DNA of 64,000 nucleotides from Laetiporus sulphureus 93-53 (taxonomy: Eukaryota > Basidiomycota > Agaricomycetes > Polyporales > Laetiporaceae). Where the stretch lies: assembly GCF_001632365.1 (NCBI RefSeq), contig NW_024468526.1:166882-230881 (forward strand), written 5' to 3'. Positions 47,069 to 62,256 of the stretch are shown here, piece after piece. How positions within the stretch are numbered: the first letter of the stretch is position 1; every line of letters begins with the position of its first letter. Both the position numbers and the translations under genes were made by a program. A model generated the notes under the pieces. It had not been told where the DNA came from, made no database searches, and saw only the letters and a list, made by a program, of their open reading frames with translations.

Positions 47069-49998
47069 ATGTTCGGCCACAACCCTTACGGCGCGTATTC
47101 ACCACCCTATCCTTCAGGAAATTCTTATGGTGCTCGGCCCTCCTATCACGACGCCGACGCCGAGTACCTTCGTGCCCTTGCTGACGAGCGCGCAGCTCGC
47201 GAGCAGCTTATTGCCGCACGGCGTGCCCAGGAAGAAGCACGTCAGCGTGCCGCCGCCGCTCACGCCCGCCAGAGCAGAGCCCCTTACTTCTCGCCTCGCC
47301 CAACTTACGTCGAGCCCGGCTATGACATTGACTACGAGGACCACGATGCGTACGACGGCGGGCTCGGCGCTCTCAATGGGCTCTACGACTACGGCGGCAT
47401 CAGCCCCTACCCGGAGTTGCGCGGACGCCGCGCGATGATGGGAGAGCAGCGTCGACAGACACTCGAGCGGGAGAGGGAGAGACAAAGAGAGAGGGAAAGG
47501 GAGGAGCAGCGTATGAGGGAGGAGGTCGAGCGTGAGCAGGAGAGGCGCAAGCTCGAGGAGGAGAGAAAGGCTCTCGAGCAGGAGCGTCGCAGGCTCGAGC
47601 AGGAGGAACAGCTGAGACAGCTACTCAGACAGCGGGAGGAGGACGAGTGGAGCCGCCGTCGCAAGGCGCCGCAGCGCCCGACCCAGGGTGCATTCGACGC
47701 GTACCCCTTCCTCCGTACTATCTGGCCTGGGATGGACCTTGGCGAAGAAGAAGAAGAAGAAGCGGTGAGTCAACCCGCAGTTTCACCTTTTTACCGCATC
47801 TCTGACGTCTTCTACTGCAGCCACGCACGGGTCGCCCAACCTTTCGCGCTCAAACCGTCTCACCCAAGCAACGACAGGTGCCTCCCTCTCAACCCACGCG
47901 GGCTCCTGTGTATCCGAACGTAGGCGTAAACGTTTCCGGAGTGCGCTCTTCTTCCGTGCCTTCACGACATATCTATGGCCAACCGTCAAGTCTCGAGTCA
48001 CCCACCTCGCAGCCGTCGCCTCCCCCGCCAGCGTCCGCCAAGCATGGGCGTGTCCCCGTGCCGATGCCCTCGCCACGAGCGCAGGCAAAATCTCCCGGTT
48101 CACCATACGCGCCTTCTCCCAAGCCCGCAGAGTCGCCCAAGCCCACTCAACCTAAACCTGAACCACAGCCAACATACACTCCCGAGGAGGAAGCGGCAGT
48201 GTCAATGATCCAGAACCTCTATCGCCGGTATAACGCTCTCAAGACGATCGGAGAGGAGCGCGCACGATTCGAGAAAGTGCGCGCGGGCTTTAGCTTCCCA
48301 TCGCATCTCGACTTCGTGGTTGCCCCGCCCGAGAAAAAGGAAGGAGAGACCACAGCAAGCGCGGTGACGCCGACGCCGACCACGTCTCTCGCGCAGGCGC
48401 CGCACGTCAGCGTGCCCGTCGATTCCACTGCCGTCTCTGCCGCACGCGCGTCGTGCACTAAAGAGGGCATGGGAGAGGAGGAACAGGAAGAGAAGAAGCC
48501 CGCGCGTCCCGAGCTCGCATACACCCCGGACAACGCACCGGTGCACGGGTATCTCGAGGCGCTGAGTCGCGTGCTGAGCGCGCTGGACGCGGTGGAGAGC
48601 CGGGGCGACCGCGAGGTGAGGGAGACGAGAAAGCTGCTCGCGCGGGAGGTCGAACGCGAGGCGGAGGGCGTGGAGAAGGGAGTGAGGACGGTGTGGGAGG
48701 CGTATGCCCAGCGCGAGCGTGAGCGGGCAAAGGCTTCTGACGATCCGGCTGGATCTGAACCCGAGAGGTCTGGCATCTCCGCTTCTGAGAACGCTGAACT
48801 GACCGAAGAGCACGCAGCAGAAGTGGAGCCGGTGGACGCGGTGGACGGTCGGGCAGGCCCGTGCATTGTGCCCGCGGACATGGACGCGGGTGGGGAGCGC
48901 ATGGGAGTAGAGGAAGACGGAGAGCGGCTTCCGCGGATGCGGGAGCGAGTGCTGGAGCCCGAGGGAGACGTCGGAGTGCCGATGATTCGGGTCGAGGACA
49001 TCAACGGGGAGCCTTTGTTCATGGAGGGAGAGCAGATGGAGGCGCAGCCTGAGATGGGGGAGGAGGAGGAGGATGTGGGCGTGGAAGGTGGGGGTGAGCC
49101 GGTGGTGGAGGTGCGGGGTGTGGGAGAGGAGGAAGGTCAAAAGAGGATGCAAGTCGAACCCCAGCCTGAACTCGAGGAGACAATGGCAACGGACGGTGCG
49201 ACCGCGACGGTTGTCATCCTCCCATCTGAGCAGGAGCCACAGATCGGACAGGTGTTCGTTGAGGTTGTGGAGGCGGTGCCGACGGCCGAGGTGGACATCC
49301 TCGAGGGCGAGGAACCCAAGCGGGCTCGGCAAGCGATCGTTGAGACCCAGGAGGAGGAGGTAGTGCAAGTGACGCCACTGGAGCCAATCATCGAGGCGCC
49401 CTCCGAATCTGCGTCTGCAGCCGGGTCGGAGTCCTCTGAGGAGGTTGATATTGTGTTGAGCATCGGTGTATCTGAGCCTGAGGTACAAGCCGTGGCCGAG
49501 GTCGAGGAACAGCAGAAAGCAGCTGAAGGAGAGCAGCAGAAGATATCGGAAGAGTCGAGTTCAGAGCCAAGCCCGTATCTGAGGCCGCTCCCGCCGTCGC
49601 CGCCTTCAGCCCTGCCGAACCTGGAGTCCCCGCGCGAGCCGACGCCGACGCCGGTGGGAGGTCCTCCCAAGCGGCGGGTACCCTCGATCGGAGAGGTCGT
49701 CGAGCGAGCCGTGGACGAAGAACGGGCTGAAGGAGAGGTGGATACGCCGACGCTGAGCCCGGCGCAGCATCACGATGCGGAGAGCTCCAGCGATGGGGAG
49801 GGCGAGGGCGAGGGCCCGGGGACGCCGCCGCCTCCGGAGATTGTGGCGTTTGCGATGGACGTTGTTGTACCGGTGGGTGTGCATGATGGGTCGGATGAGC
49901 GAGGGATGGAACGAGAGCGGGTAAGGAAGGAGGGGGAGGGGGCTTTTGGGTTGGGGCATCGGGAGTGGGGGGAGGTTGAGCAATTCGATTTGCTTTGA
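47069..49998 (+). CDS. BAG-domain Hsp70 co-chaperone with IQ-like motif
   Basis: Exons 47069..47764 and 47821..49998 give 957 aa; the 56-nt intron is in phase. BAG domains bind the Hsp70 ATPase domain and promote nucleotide exchange. Domain order: a Tyr/Pro-rich N-terminus; a charged coiled coil of Arg/Glu repeats (about 130-205); proline/serine linkers; an IQ-like segment (AAVSMIQNLYRRYNALKTI, about 355-375); the BAG helices (about 474-535, around VHGYLEALSRVLSALDAVES); and a long acidic, low-complexity tail. IQ followed by BAG recalls the calmodulin-binding plant BAG proteins, so calcium-linked regulation is possible but inferred. The gene is GC-rich and compositionally biased, which creates a long antisense open frame that is not a gene. 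Confidence 0.88.
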
Positions 49999-50183
49999 AG
50001 AGCGGGGGACAGTGGTACGATCAGAAAATATCTTGGGAGGGGACGTTGTATGAGTAGTTTCTGCTGAGCTGATAGCTTCCCCGCGGCAGCGTGTATATGT
50101 TGGGACTTGCACTTCGTAATGTATCATCTCACATTCTGTAACGTACCGCTTCATTCGTGTTAACTGTACAAGTAATAATGATC

Positions 50184-51166
50184 TTATACGCCAATTTCGT
50201 CTAGCCACTGCTCGATCTTCACGAACCCATCCTGCCCGTCCATACCCTCCCGATCTCGCACAATGAGCTTGTCCACCCCGGGGTCTTGCCACAGCCTGTT
50301 TTTCTCCATCTCTGGTATTTCCTCCTCGGAGCATAAGATCGCACAAGGAAACTTTGGCTCAAAGTCAAACTCGCGAAGGGGACCGGGTAGAAGCGGACTC
50401 GTTGTGGTTGTGGGAGTGGGAGAGGAGAGGGCGGCGTTGGAGGAGGGTGGGGATATGAGGAGCAGTCCGGAAGCGGGGTGGGAGGAGATGTATGTCTGGG
50501 CGATGAGGGCGCCGGACTCGCGGGCGAGGATGATAGGAGGGAAGGGGATGGCGGTTAGGTGGATGTGGGAGGAGAGCTCTAAAGGTGGGTCAGTGACGGG
50601 TTCTCATGGTCGATGGGCGTATCGTCTCGAGGATCGCATGCAGAGTGCATGAGTGAGAGACATGTCACGGATTGATCAATTTGCCATGATGAGATGCGTG
50701 TAAATGTAGACCTAATGTAACACACCGATTTTGTAACCGCGAATGGACAAAGCCGTTTGCTATCGTGTTCGAACGAGGTAAGGGAGGCGATAGTGAACGC
50801 TCACCGTCCTCAAAATGCTGCATGAGCGCCTCCGAGGTTGTACGGTCCTCGGGAGGGGCGAGGTCAACTTCAAGACAAGTAAATCCTCGTTCGGCAAACA
50901 TGGCAGCAAACGAGCGCATCCTTGATGTCGAGTGAACCCGCGAGACCAAAACGCAGCACTAGAGCGGCCGCTCACCCCTGTTGCGAGCGCGGATCCCATT
51001 TGCTTGAGGAGACGAAGACTAGTGGGGTGGGCACTTCCCGGGGAGCGGAGGGTGGAGGCGTTCGTAGCACGAACGCGGTCGAGTAGTATCGGATTGAGGT
51101 AGCACCCAGGTAGCCGAGACCGTACGCCAGTGGTCGCAAGGAGCGTTGGAATGCTCTGAAAGACAT
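50184..51166 (-). CDS. Small alpha/beta-hydrolase-like protein, possibly mitochondrial
   Basis: Exons in transcript order: 51166-50976, 50920-50805 and 50578-50184, giving 233 aa; introns are 55 and 226 nt, all phases closed. The N-terminus (MSFRAFQRSLRPLAYGLGYL) is basic and amphipathic, as in mitochondrial presequences. The core shows an early strand (PLVFVSSSKWD), the MRSFAAMFAERGFTCLEVDL segment, and a degenerate nucleophile elbow (LARESGALIA) followed by LLLISPPSS, the usual order in alpha/beta hydrolases. The elbow lacks the full GxSxG pattern, so catalysis is uncertain. It faces SEC23 across a shared upstream region and ends about 185 bp from the convergent BAG gene. Confidence 0.75.
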
Positions 51167-51549
51167 GTCTGTTACAGAACGCGAGTTATCTAGGACGATG
51201 TTGCAAAATAGTGGAAATGAAGTGGCCTGAGCGAGTCGATCAAGAACGCGACGCGTTCGGCGCTTGTTTGGCGTTCAGTATACACGTGGCATGTATGCTC
51301 AATCTGGCAGGCTTTCCAAAGTATCCAGACACACAGTTGACCGCGACGTGTTTTCTGGGGAACGCTGAGAAGTTTCATCTCGTTATTTTGTGTGCAACGT
51401 TCTGGTGATCGTGGACGGCGCATCAATTCGAGACCTTCGGACGCGCCACCAGGTACAAACACTTGCACACATACCACGTTGCGCGACACTATCCAGGTCA
51501 TTACAGAAACTATTCGTCTAACGGTGCAGCCGTCTGGAGAAGACTCGCG
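51167..51549. promoter_or_regulatory. Bidirectional upstream region of AB-hydrolase gene and SEC23
   Basis: Only 383 bp separate the two divergent start codons, so the genes very likely share regulatory DNA. No convincing TATA box is seen in either direction, as is common for housekeeping fungal genes. Confidence 0.55.
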
Positions 51550-54336
<2,787 letters not shown>

Positions 54337-54743
54337 CGAGTTTCGTGAATGCGTTGGCTGTATTTATACTTTGGCATGCGGAAAGAAATTTTACCTCCCA
54401 TGTTCTGCACGCTTTAGAGTACCGATGGTGTGATTTCTGCGTCTGCTGGCTGATCAAGTAGGAACAATTAGTTTGCGCTTTCGATGGCGCATTTCAATCA
54501 AGGGCGTTACGAGGGACATGTTTTTGTTGGTCTCGTGCATAAAAATCTGCGGGATGTGCGCTTGGCGTGAGCCACCTTGCAACCGCAAACCTACACGCTG
54601 GCGATGAACGGCTCGCAACCCGGACCGCGACAGCACAAACCACCAACATCGACTGATAGCTGGTCCGCAACGTTGCTGAGACTGGAGCACTGTCAGTTTG
54701 CTGTTCGAGTCGACCTGCTCAAAGTTGCCTACGACCCTCCGGA
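54337..54743. other. Intergenic between SEC23 and transporter
   Basis: No gene found. It holds the SEC23 3' region and the promoter of the downstream transporter. Confidence 0.5.
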
Positions 54744-56415
54744 ATGCCTCGCTCGTTTTATGAACTCCAGCTGATATGTCTTGTCTCGTTCTGCCTCGTC
54801 TCCCTGCTTGTTGAACGACACTTATCGAAACGACGAGCAAACCCAAAAGCTGAGCTCGAGGAGGAAGATGGGCATCATGTCACGTCTACCGCCGCCACTA
54901 GCGGATCAGGCCATGTCCTGTCTACGCTCACCAGGCAGTACTTGATTGTATATGCTATCGTTATGGGCAAGTGAACATTTCATACGAGCCGAATGCTGGA
55001 GCTGTGGAAGGTTGACTCCGATTCTATTTGAAGGCGCGGACTGGCTACAAGGTCCATACATCTACTCGCTGTACAAGGAGCAATATGCCTTCCCGGAACG
55101 CCTAGTAGCAGCGTTCTTCGTTACGGGTTTCATGTCCGCAGGGCTCATGGCCCCAGTAGTGGGCGTCTTGGCTGACCAGCAGTAGGTATCTAGGTTGCTT
55201 TTGTTGTCTGCTCACTCTAATCGTACTCTCAGTGGTCGCCGGAAAATCTGTCTAGTGTTCTGCGTGACATACGCATTTTCCTGTGTCTGCATCCTCTTCC
55301 CGTATCTTCCTGTTCTATTTGCCGGTCGTTTGCTAGGAGGGTTTTCCACCTCCATCCTCTATTCAGCCTTTGAATCATGGCTGATATCCGCCTCGACCTC
55401 GCTGGCACTCCCGCAGACTGATCTCTCGGGTATCTTGGGACGTGCTTCTCTCGTAAACGGCTTCGTTGCCGCTGCCGCAGGTGTGGCAAGTAACGAACTG
55501 GTCGGCATGACGGGATCATTCGCAACCCCATTTGTGGCTAGTGGCGTCCTGCTTGTTCTCGGGTGGATCGTCATCAAAGGGACGTGGACGGAGAACTACG
55601 GTAGCGGCGGCGGAACAGATGCTGCGACGTCAGATCCGCTCCAACTGAGACGATTGGGCCAAGCGTGGAAGATAGTCCGGAGCGGTCAGTACCGGGAGAT
55701 CCTGACCATGACCATTCAAACAAGCTGATGTGTGCCATCAGAACCGCCGCTCTTAGTGATTGGCCTAACCCAGACGTGTTTCGAAGGCTCAATGTATCTT
55801 TTTGTCTTCAACTGGGTGCCAGCCATGCAAGAAGTTGCTTTGCCGTACAATCCGCTGCCTCTGGGCTATATATTCTCCTCCTTCATGGTCGCTATGATGG
55901 TCGGATCCCTCTTATACACATCCATCGTTTCCCTTCACTCAACCACGGACCCTGAGATGCATGGAGATAGCTCTCTTGTTCTTCATGCGAAACTGAGCTC
56001 TCTCGTGTGCGCGGTGGGTGCATTAGCGCTTGCAGCGAGCATCAAGAGCAAAGACGAACATGTGCGGTTCTGGGCGTTCTGCATCTTCGAAGCATGCGTT
56101 GGCATGTACTATCCGGTGCAGGGCATGCTGCGCGGGACGCTGATATCCAACGAACATCGTGCAACTGTACGTTCATCAGGGTTCCGCGCTCGAGGCAAAA
56201 ATTCATCCACTGATATGTCATAGTTGTCATCCCTCTTCCGTGTCCCTCTCAATGTGTTCGTGGTGGTGTCCCTGCTGACAGGTGTATCATCCGCGCGGTA
56301 CATCGTTCTCATGGCGAGTTCAATCATGCTGTCACTTTCATCGATGATTACTGCCGCATTCCTCGTGGACCACTCCGATTCCACATCGCTGACAGCGCCT
56401 CGTCCTCCTGAATAA
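54744..56415 (+). CDS. MFSD5-type major facilitator (molybdate-anion transporter family)
   Basis: Exons 54744..54966, 55034..55181, 55233..55684, 55742..56166 and 56224..56415 give 479 aa with phases closed. Intron 1 uses a GC donor (G|GCAAGT); splicing it restores GADWLQGPYIYSLY, the family hallmark. Other conserved blocks are GVLADQHGRRKICL (MFS loop 2-3 motif), RLLGGFSTSILYSAFESW, CFEGSMYLFVFNWVP and FEACVGMYYPVQGMLRG. About twelve hydrophobic segments are visible. Family members include the eukaryotic molybdate transporter MOT2 and animal MFSD5; substrate here is inferred, not shown. The N-terminal loop is hydrophilic and acidic. The stop codon overlaps an AATAAA hexamer. Confidence 0.9.
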
Positions 56416-57340
56416 AAAAAATAGTACCGTACCTCCTTAAGCTTGCTGTAATAGTGGACTAATAATATACCTCATGCATGTTGTCGCCATCACATTGTCG
56501 TCATGCATCGTGGCTGTCCACCTTTCATTCTTTACAGCGCTTATCTGCTGCTCCTTGGTGATTGTGGTTTGCTTCCCTATGGGCGTACACTGCTTCGCTG
56601 CTGTGACACCCGCCAGACAGGCTGTTATACGTAGGGATCTTTCTAAACTCAGCTAGATAATCTTGATCGTAACGCGGGTACAGCCTTCGTAGACTAGATC
56701 TTTGATGCCCTCAAGCGGCTTCACTGACAGCACATCAAAGATCTCGGCTACGACGGACTCCTCCATCATGATCTTTTACATGAGTATGTCTCCTGTAGAT
56801 ATCTGATGGCAGGTGCATATTTCATCCTTCGTGAACCGAATATAACAGCACTCACAGAGCCGCACATGCTGGAGGTAGGTCTGCCCAGCACAAGTAGCCC
56901 TTCGATGGTATGAGGCTTATCGGCCCCTTTGCTGCACGAATAGAGTATCGCTGCCCGACTCCATCATCGCCCCCAGGGACATGTTCGATGTTTCAAGATG
57001 GAGACGCAGATTCTGTGTAATATGGTTCGTTTCAGCGCTGTCTCTCCGTTCATCGATAACGATTCGCGGCTTATAACTTCTTTCCCAGAACCCGGACCCG
57101 AACGCGAATGATCGACCACAGATCCCTGGCGTGCGGCACGACATCAATGGTTCGGTATATGAAAGACCGATTTCGCGAGCCTAGCTAACTCTTGCTCCTC
57201 CTCCTTGATTGCATCTGCGATGCTTGGTGTCGAGATATAAATCTCCAATAGGTAAGACAGCCTCTGAATTCAGCGCGAAGTGACTGATACGCTCAAAGGC
57301 TGAAACGCTATAGTCTCATATAACACTAGCATCGCAGTAG
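56416..57340. other. Intergenic; possible unrecognised minus-strand exons
   Basis: A minus-strand frame at 56917-57147 (containing GSGFWERSYKPRIVIDE) and another short one at about 56655-56775 (ending VYEGCTRVTIKII) look protein-like in composition. I could not join them with closed phases, and I recognise neither. They may be exons of a small gene or remnants. Confidence 0.35.
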
Positions 57341-58246
57341 ATGTCACTCTTCACGGTCAGCTTCAGTGACCCTCGCCTCGAGTATACTCCGAAAAATGCA
57401 TGGGAGTATTCCGGATGCGCAAACGGATCATCTACCAGTGGGGCTGGTTCGTCTTTACACTTCAACTTCAATGGTGTGATCTTCTGTCCGAAAGGTGTTG
57501 CCGTGTGTAACGCTCAAATGGCATACCATAGGAACATTTATCGCTGTATACGGGACCGTCGGAACAGAGCAGATGAGCGCCATCTTTGTGCTGGACGACA
57601 AGGACCCCGTCAATGTCACAACGTCCGAACACTTCTCACCTCCCGAGTCATTTTACACTTCACCTATCCTGCCGTCCAGCGAGCACATCGTTAACATTAC
57701 GACAACCAAAGAAAACACATTCTTTTGCTTCAACTACTTGCAATATACAGGTTTTTTGAGCAGTGAAGAGACGAATACGACGTCACCTGCAAGCCAAGCT
57801 ACTGCTAGCGAAGTCCCCCACCGTTCCTCCTCGAGTCCCGAAATACCTCTATCCGTTGGCATCACGATTGGCAGCGTAGTATTGCTAACCATAGTCGTGC
57901 TGACCATCATATACGTGCGGAGATGGGCATGCTTTAGACGGCGAGGCAGACGGCCGGAACATGGGATTGACCTCATGCTCGAGGGTATGTCTTTCCGACC
58001 TTTATTTTGTGGCTGTCGTGTTTATCGGGACACGTAGATATGCCAAAACAACCTTCTGCTGGTCTGGATACGCTGAGGAAGTTTATCATCCAGCACGGAG
58101 GCACAGCACCATCTCATACGATTAGGACGCCCTCCGCTCCCACCACTCAATCATCTGCAGTGTTCACTTCTGTCATCTTAATGACACCTCCAGTCTCAGT
58201 ATTGTCAGAGGAAAATCGTCGTCCTAGGGCTCCCATTACAACGTAA
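57341..58246 (+). CDS. Single-pass membrane protein, unknown function
   Basis: Exons 57341..57473, 57532..57984 and 58038..58246 give 264 aa with phases closed. The first about 145 residues form a beta-rich, N-glycosylatable ectodomain (FNFNGTFIAVYGTVG...; sequons in NVTTS and NITTTK). A Ser/Thr-rich stalk follows, then one transmembrane segment (about 167-189, SVGITIGSVVLLTIVVLTII) and a stop-transfer cluster of arginines (RRRGRRPEHG). The cytosolic tail of about 70 residues is Ser/Thr/Pro-rich. No cleavable signal peptide is visible at the chosen start, so the true start may lie in an upstream exon. Similar ectodomain-TM-tail proteins are common in Agaricomycetes, without known function. 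Confidence 0.75.
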
Positions 58247-59131
58247 CTCATCCATTGGATGCCAAATTAGGATACGCGTATTCTTCTACAAGCTTAGCAC
58301 ACTTATCGGACCCGAATCATAGCTATGCGGACCATCTCAGGCTGTATCGCATACCATTGTATCCTGGATACTGCTCTTGCATCCGTCGGTCCTGTTACCT
58401 CTTTTTACCTTGGGTGTCACTTTCTCCCCACGTTCTCTGCAAATTATGTTCGTCCTCGCTTCTTACTTGCCGAAGTGTGAGCAAGGTGGACATGCAGTTG
58501 TCAACGAGTTGATCGTTCAGCATCCGAGATGAGCCCGGGTTTATTGGCTGTCCTCTGATGCACCGCCCGCTGATATGAACAGAGAAATGAAATGCGCAGC
58601 CATTCTGCGAAGCCCACTCAGCCCGCTGATGTTCCAATTTGACATCGGCAATCTGCATGTCAAATTCATTGTTCACTTTACTCACCATATTGATATCATC
58701 TACAATCAAGAGCTCCGAGCGGTACGGAGCAGATGGAGCCTAGTGATCTCTATGCAACCGGCCCCGTCTTCGGTTTTTAGGACAACCACTTGCCAATGCC
58801 TCCTTGATTGATCCTTGATCGTATACCCGACTACCATCACACATTCCATACGATGTTTCATCAGCTCGTTAGAAGGTGGACACGCCTGACGACGGATTCG
58901 TACAGCTGCCACTTCTTTCCATTCCTCGGGGAAGAAAGTGCCGACCAATAGCTTTGTGTACGTGGTGACTGTAACGAGGAGCAGTCGCGACAGCATGCAG
59001 ACAAGTGATATTTGTTTCAGTACCTAGTTGATTGACTACTTAAGCTGGATTCCAGTGACTGGATACCTGCCAAGGCTGGTTGAGCCAGGCAACGAAGCGC
59101 GTTCGCGAATCGCAGCTGTCTTGCTGCCATT
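58247..59131. other. Intergenic, no supported gene
   Basis: Short frames on both strands (for example 58395-58709 minus and 58706-58996 minus) have no recognisable features. The right part is presumed promoter of the DUF6533 gene at 59132. Confidence 0.5.
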
Positions 59132-61032
59132 ATGTCGCAGGCCGACGCAGACCGAGCGGGGGTCGTGCTGGTCACCGAGGAGTTCAATGAAATGTGAGTA
59201 CTTCGAGTTCCTGAATATATAGCTGATCAAGTGACGATTTGTACGACAACTAGGTTGTTGTCGAACTTCTTCTCGGTCGTTGCTACATGTGAGTTCCACC
59301 ACAAGCTGCAGATAATTAAATCGCCACCACCTAACCACAGCAAAGCCCTCGTTTTCTACGACTATTTCCTCACTTTCTCGAAGGAGACCCGTTGCATCTG
59401 GAGTCGTAAGCTTTCTGGCGCGACGCTACTCTTCTTTGTGAATCGATACTTGACGCTTCTCTATCGGATCGTGATGTTGATCGATATATTGCCCTGGCGA
59501 AGTCAGTCACAAACTAGTGGGCCGGAGGTAAGCGCATACCTATTTTCCGTCGAGACTATACACCAATTTATTGTAAGCAAATAGATGTAAGAGCCTTGGA
59601 TGGTATTCCACGATGATGACGATCCAGCTGAATCTCCGCCCTAGCTGCACAGGGGTGCAACGTATCGCAGAGGCTCTAACGATTTGCTTGCAGCTGAATA
59701 TGGCAGGTGATTAACGGACCTACATGTTGCTTTGATAGGCTGTGGCTTACTGTGACAGTCTTCACCTCGCTTCGCATGTACGCAATCTGGGACAAGAATT
59801 GCAAGATATTCATTGGCGTGCTACTACTTGGGATCCTGCCTGCTGTGGAGAATCTGGTATGCAATTGATACATCGCTTGCACTTCCAACGAGCTCAAATT
59901 TCGTCTACGTAGTACTATTATACGAGAATCGTACCCGTTGTGCTCGTCAGGCCCTTGATTGGATGCGGAGTATACATATACGTGTACCCGAGGGCGAATG
60001 ACATGTAAGTATCATTTTCATGCCCTTGTATACTACTATGCTCACTTCCATTCAGACGTGAGCCACTTTGCACCCCTTTTGGTGCAGAACGATGAGTATA
60101 ACGTTATTTACAGTCAGCATCTTCAATTGCATATTTGCTATCGCCTCAGATGCTGTCGTCCTCACGTTGACCTCTGTAAAGACAATCGAAATACGAAGAA
60201 CTTCCTCTCAGGCATTCAAAAAATGTCGCCTCGTCGCACTGATAGAGCGAGACGGTGTGTCCTACAACTTTGATCTTACTTGGTCTCCAGGAACTGACGC
60301 GGCCATGCGTGATATGCAGGAACGATATATTTCTTGTAAACAGTGAACATTTTCCAGTCTCCTGTGTTCTCCTTCTCAACTGCGCTTTGGGCAGGATGCT
60401 CCTTATTTTGAATGCTGTCAACCTCGCAGCGGTCGAGTTCCGAGTACGCATTAAACCATATGTCCATCCTACTGTCTTATCCAGCAATCACAGGCCTTCG
60501 GCTGTTTACCAGCTCTGACGGAAGCGTGAGTCGATCCCGGATTCCACGCACTGAGACTAACTACCGCTGTACTAGGCTGAGCTCAATACTGATCTCGCGC
60601 TTTATCTTGAACATGCGTAGTGTCTGTTTGTCAAGCAACGGCCAGCTTGACAGCAGCAATCTGTTGGCTGAATCGCAATTGTCCGATTTGTACTTCTCAC
60701 ATCTCGTCACAGGCAACCTTAATTCACCCTTGGGTGATTCGTTCCAGGAGGGAGATGAGGAGCTGGATCGTAGAATGGGAACCGAGGATGAGGCTGTCTT
60801 TGTGACATCAGATCCTCTGGCGGCTGGTCTGAGCATGGAAGGCGTGGACATGCGTAACGTCACTGCACGTAAACAGATTGAGTACGTCGCTATAATGACA
60901 GACGCATTTATCATGCTGATTGTTTTGGGAGTTCGTACTACAGTGAAGAAGTTTGACACGAGATGTCGGCACACGTTCGTTATTCACGCTCTTTACGCAC
61001 CGTGTTATCCTTATATTCCATCAAGGAGGTGA
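59132..61032 (+). CDS. DUF6533-family multi-pass membrane protein, long tail
   Basis: Exons 59132..59193, 59254..59288, 59346..59505, 59645..59706, 59759..59856, 59913..60004, 60088..60254, 60320..60335, 60395..60443, 60494..60525 and 60576..61032 give 409 aa. Phases close. The donor at 59506 (GTCACA) is weak, so the exon 3-4 junction is the uncertain point. The hallmark is LVFYDYFLTFSKETRCIW; later blocks are SLRMYAIWDKN, ASDAVVLTLTSVKT, GTIYFLMLLILN (beginning in the microexon) and SSILISRFILNMR. The C-terminal region is about 140 residues, much longer than in the other copies, and includes an acidic stretch (FQEGDEELDRRMG) and a weakly hydrophobic segment. Function is unknown. Confidence 0.78.
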
Positions 61033-62256
61033 TGAACGAGAGTTCATCGGACTTACCATACCTGAGATCTCTGGAAGATGAGAGATGGTGCAGGACAAAG
61101 AATTACCCAAAATTGCTGGACTATTTCCGCTGGACTATTTCCGTTGGACTATTTTCGCTGGACTATTCCGCTGGAGTATTTGAACGTTGTTGATAGAGCA
61201 ATAGATAAAAAGCCAAAAAGCCAAACGTCAGTAACGCCTGCAATGAACCGAGATTTTAGTAGCGGCAGAACTATTTGGAACGATGTATGGCCTGTCGTAA
61301 CATAACGTACCAACTAAGGACCGAAGGCGCATATCATTACCAGTATGCAGGCATTTCACACGTAGGTATGCTTTCTCTGCTGTACTTCTTTGTCGATGAG
61401 TTGTACTATGCTGTCTAGACCCGTATTCCTTTATGGCACACTTCTCGCCTCATCGCTACTCGCCTGCATGGCTCCTATGCGGTGCTGTCGCAAAACCGAC
61501 CGACTGGGTCCAGTCGCTCGCCCAGCCCGCTTATATGCATGGCTACGCTCGCCGCGCTGTGCGTGGCGCGACTAATTCAGCACTGCTACCCGCCAACAAG
61601 GATAGCGTCATCCAGGGTCTCCTCCTGCGGCCAAAGACTCGTTTACAGCGAGTCAAAGCGGATGACTTTGAGTGAGAAATAGGCGGTCATGTCCTACAGT
61701 TTCACATGGGCGACGGTGTGTAGCGGTGACTTGTTGATGCAGGCGCATATGCGAGTGCCGAGGGTGTATCTGGAGCCTAACCGTGGGATCAGGCCAAATT
61801 TGTGGCTGAACGATTGAAGGATTCGTTGGACTTGTTCGCCGGGATCGAGATGGTCAGGAACCTAGGGGAAGAGGAAACCTGTTATTTCCGGTGGCATTTC
61901 ATTGAAGCCCTCTTCTCAGATGCTGGCACACAGTAATGTTCGCACCATCGGATCCACTGGTGGCTAATCATAAATGAAACAAGGGTGTGTATGATGTTAT
62001 AACAGATGTACGCACTGTAGGCTTCGATATCCTGAAAGTTGCATTCGCCGGGCTGACTTTCCGGCAAGCTCGTCCCGCTGTGAACTTTAATATGGAATGT
62101 TCGACCTATCCGTGTTATCACACATTCACTATTCGCATATTTATCCGTACATGAACATCATACCATTGGGAAGGTATATATTGCACTCGCCCTACTGCAC
62201 GTCTATCCGTGAGTCTTTCGCACGTATCAAGCATCCCGACGGCGTCCAGAAAATTT
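61033..62256. other. Intergenic with minisatellite
   Basis: It separates the 3' ends of two convergent genes and holds a short minisatellite. Plus-strand frames at 61390-61682 (overlapping each other in different frames) are not recognisable. Confidence 0.5.
61115..61182. repeat. Minisatellite, about five 13-14-bp units
   Basis: Units of the form GCTGGACTATTTCC run at 61115-61128, 61129-61142, 61143-61156, 61157-61169 and 61170-61182, with increasing divergence to the right. It lies in the 3' flank of the DUF6533 gene. Confidence 0.9.

Noticed and set aside
48202..49488. 428-codon minus-strand open frame
   Set aside because: It is antisense to the acidic, GC-rich BAG-protein exon. The His/Leu/Arg-rich translation is a shadow of Glu/Val codons.
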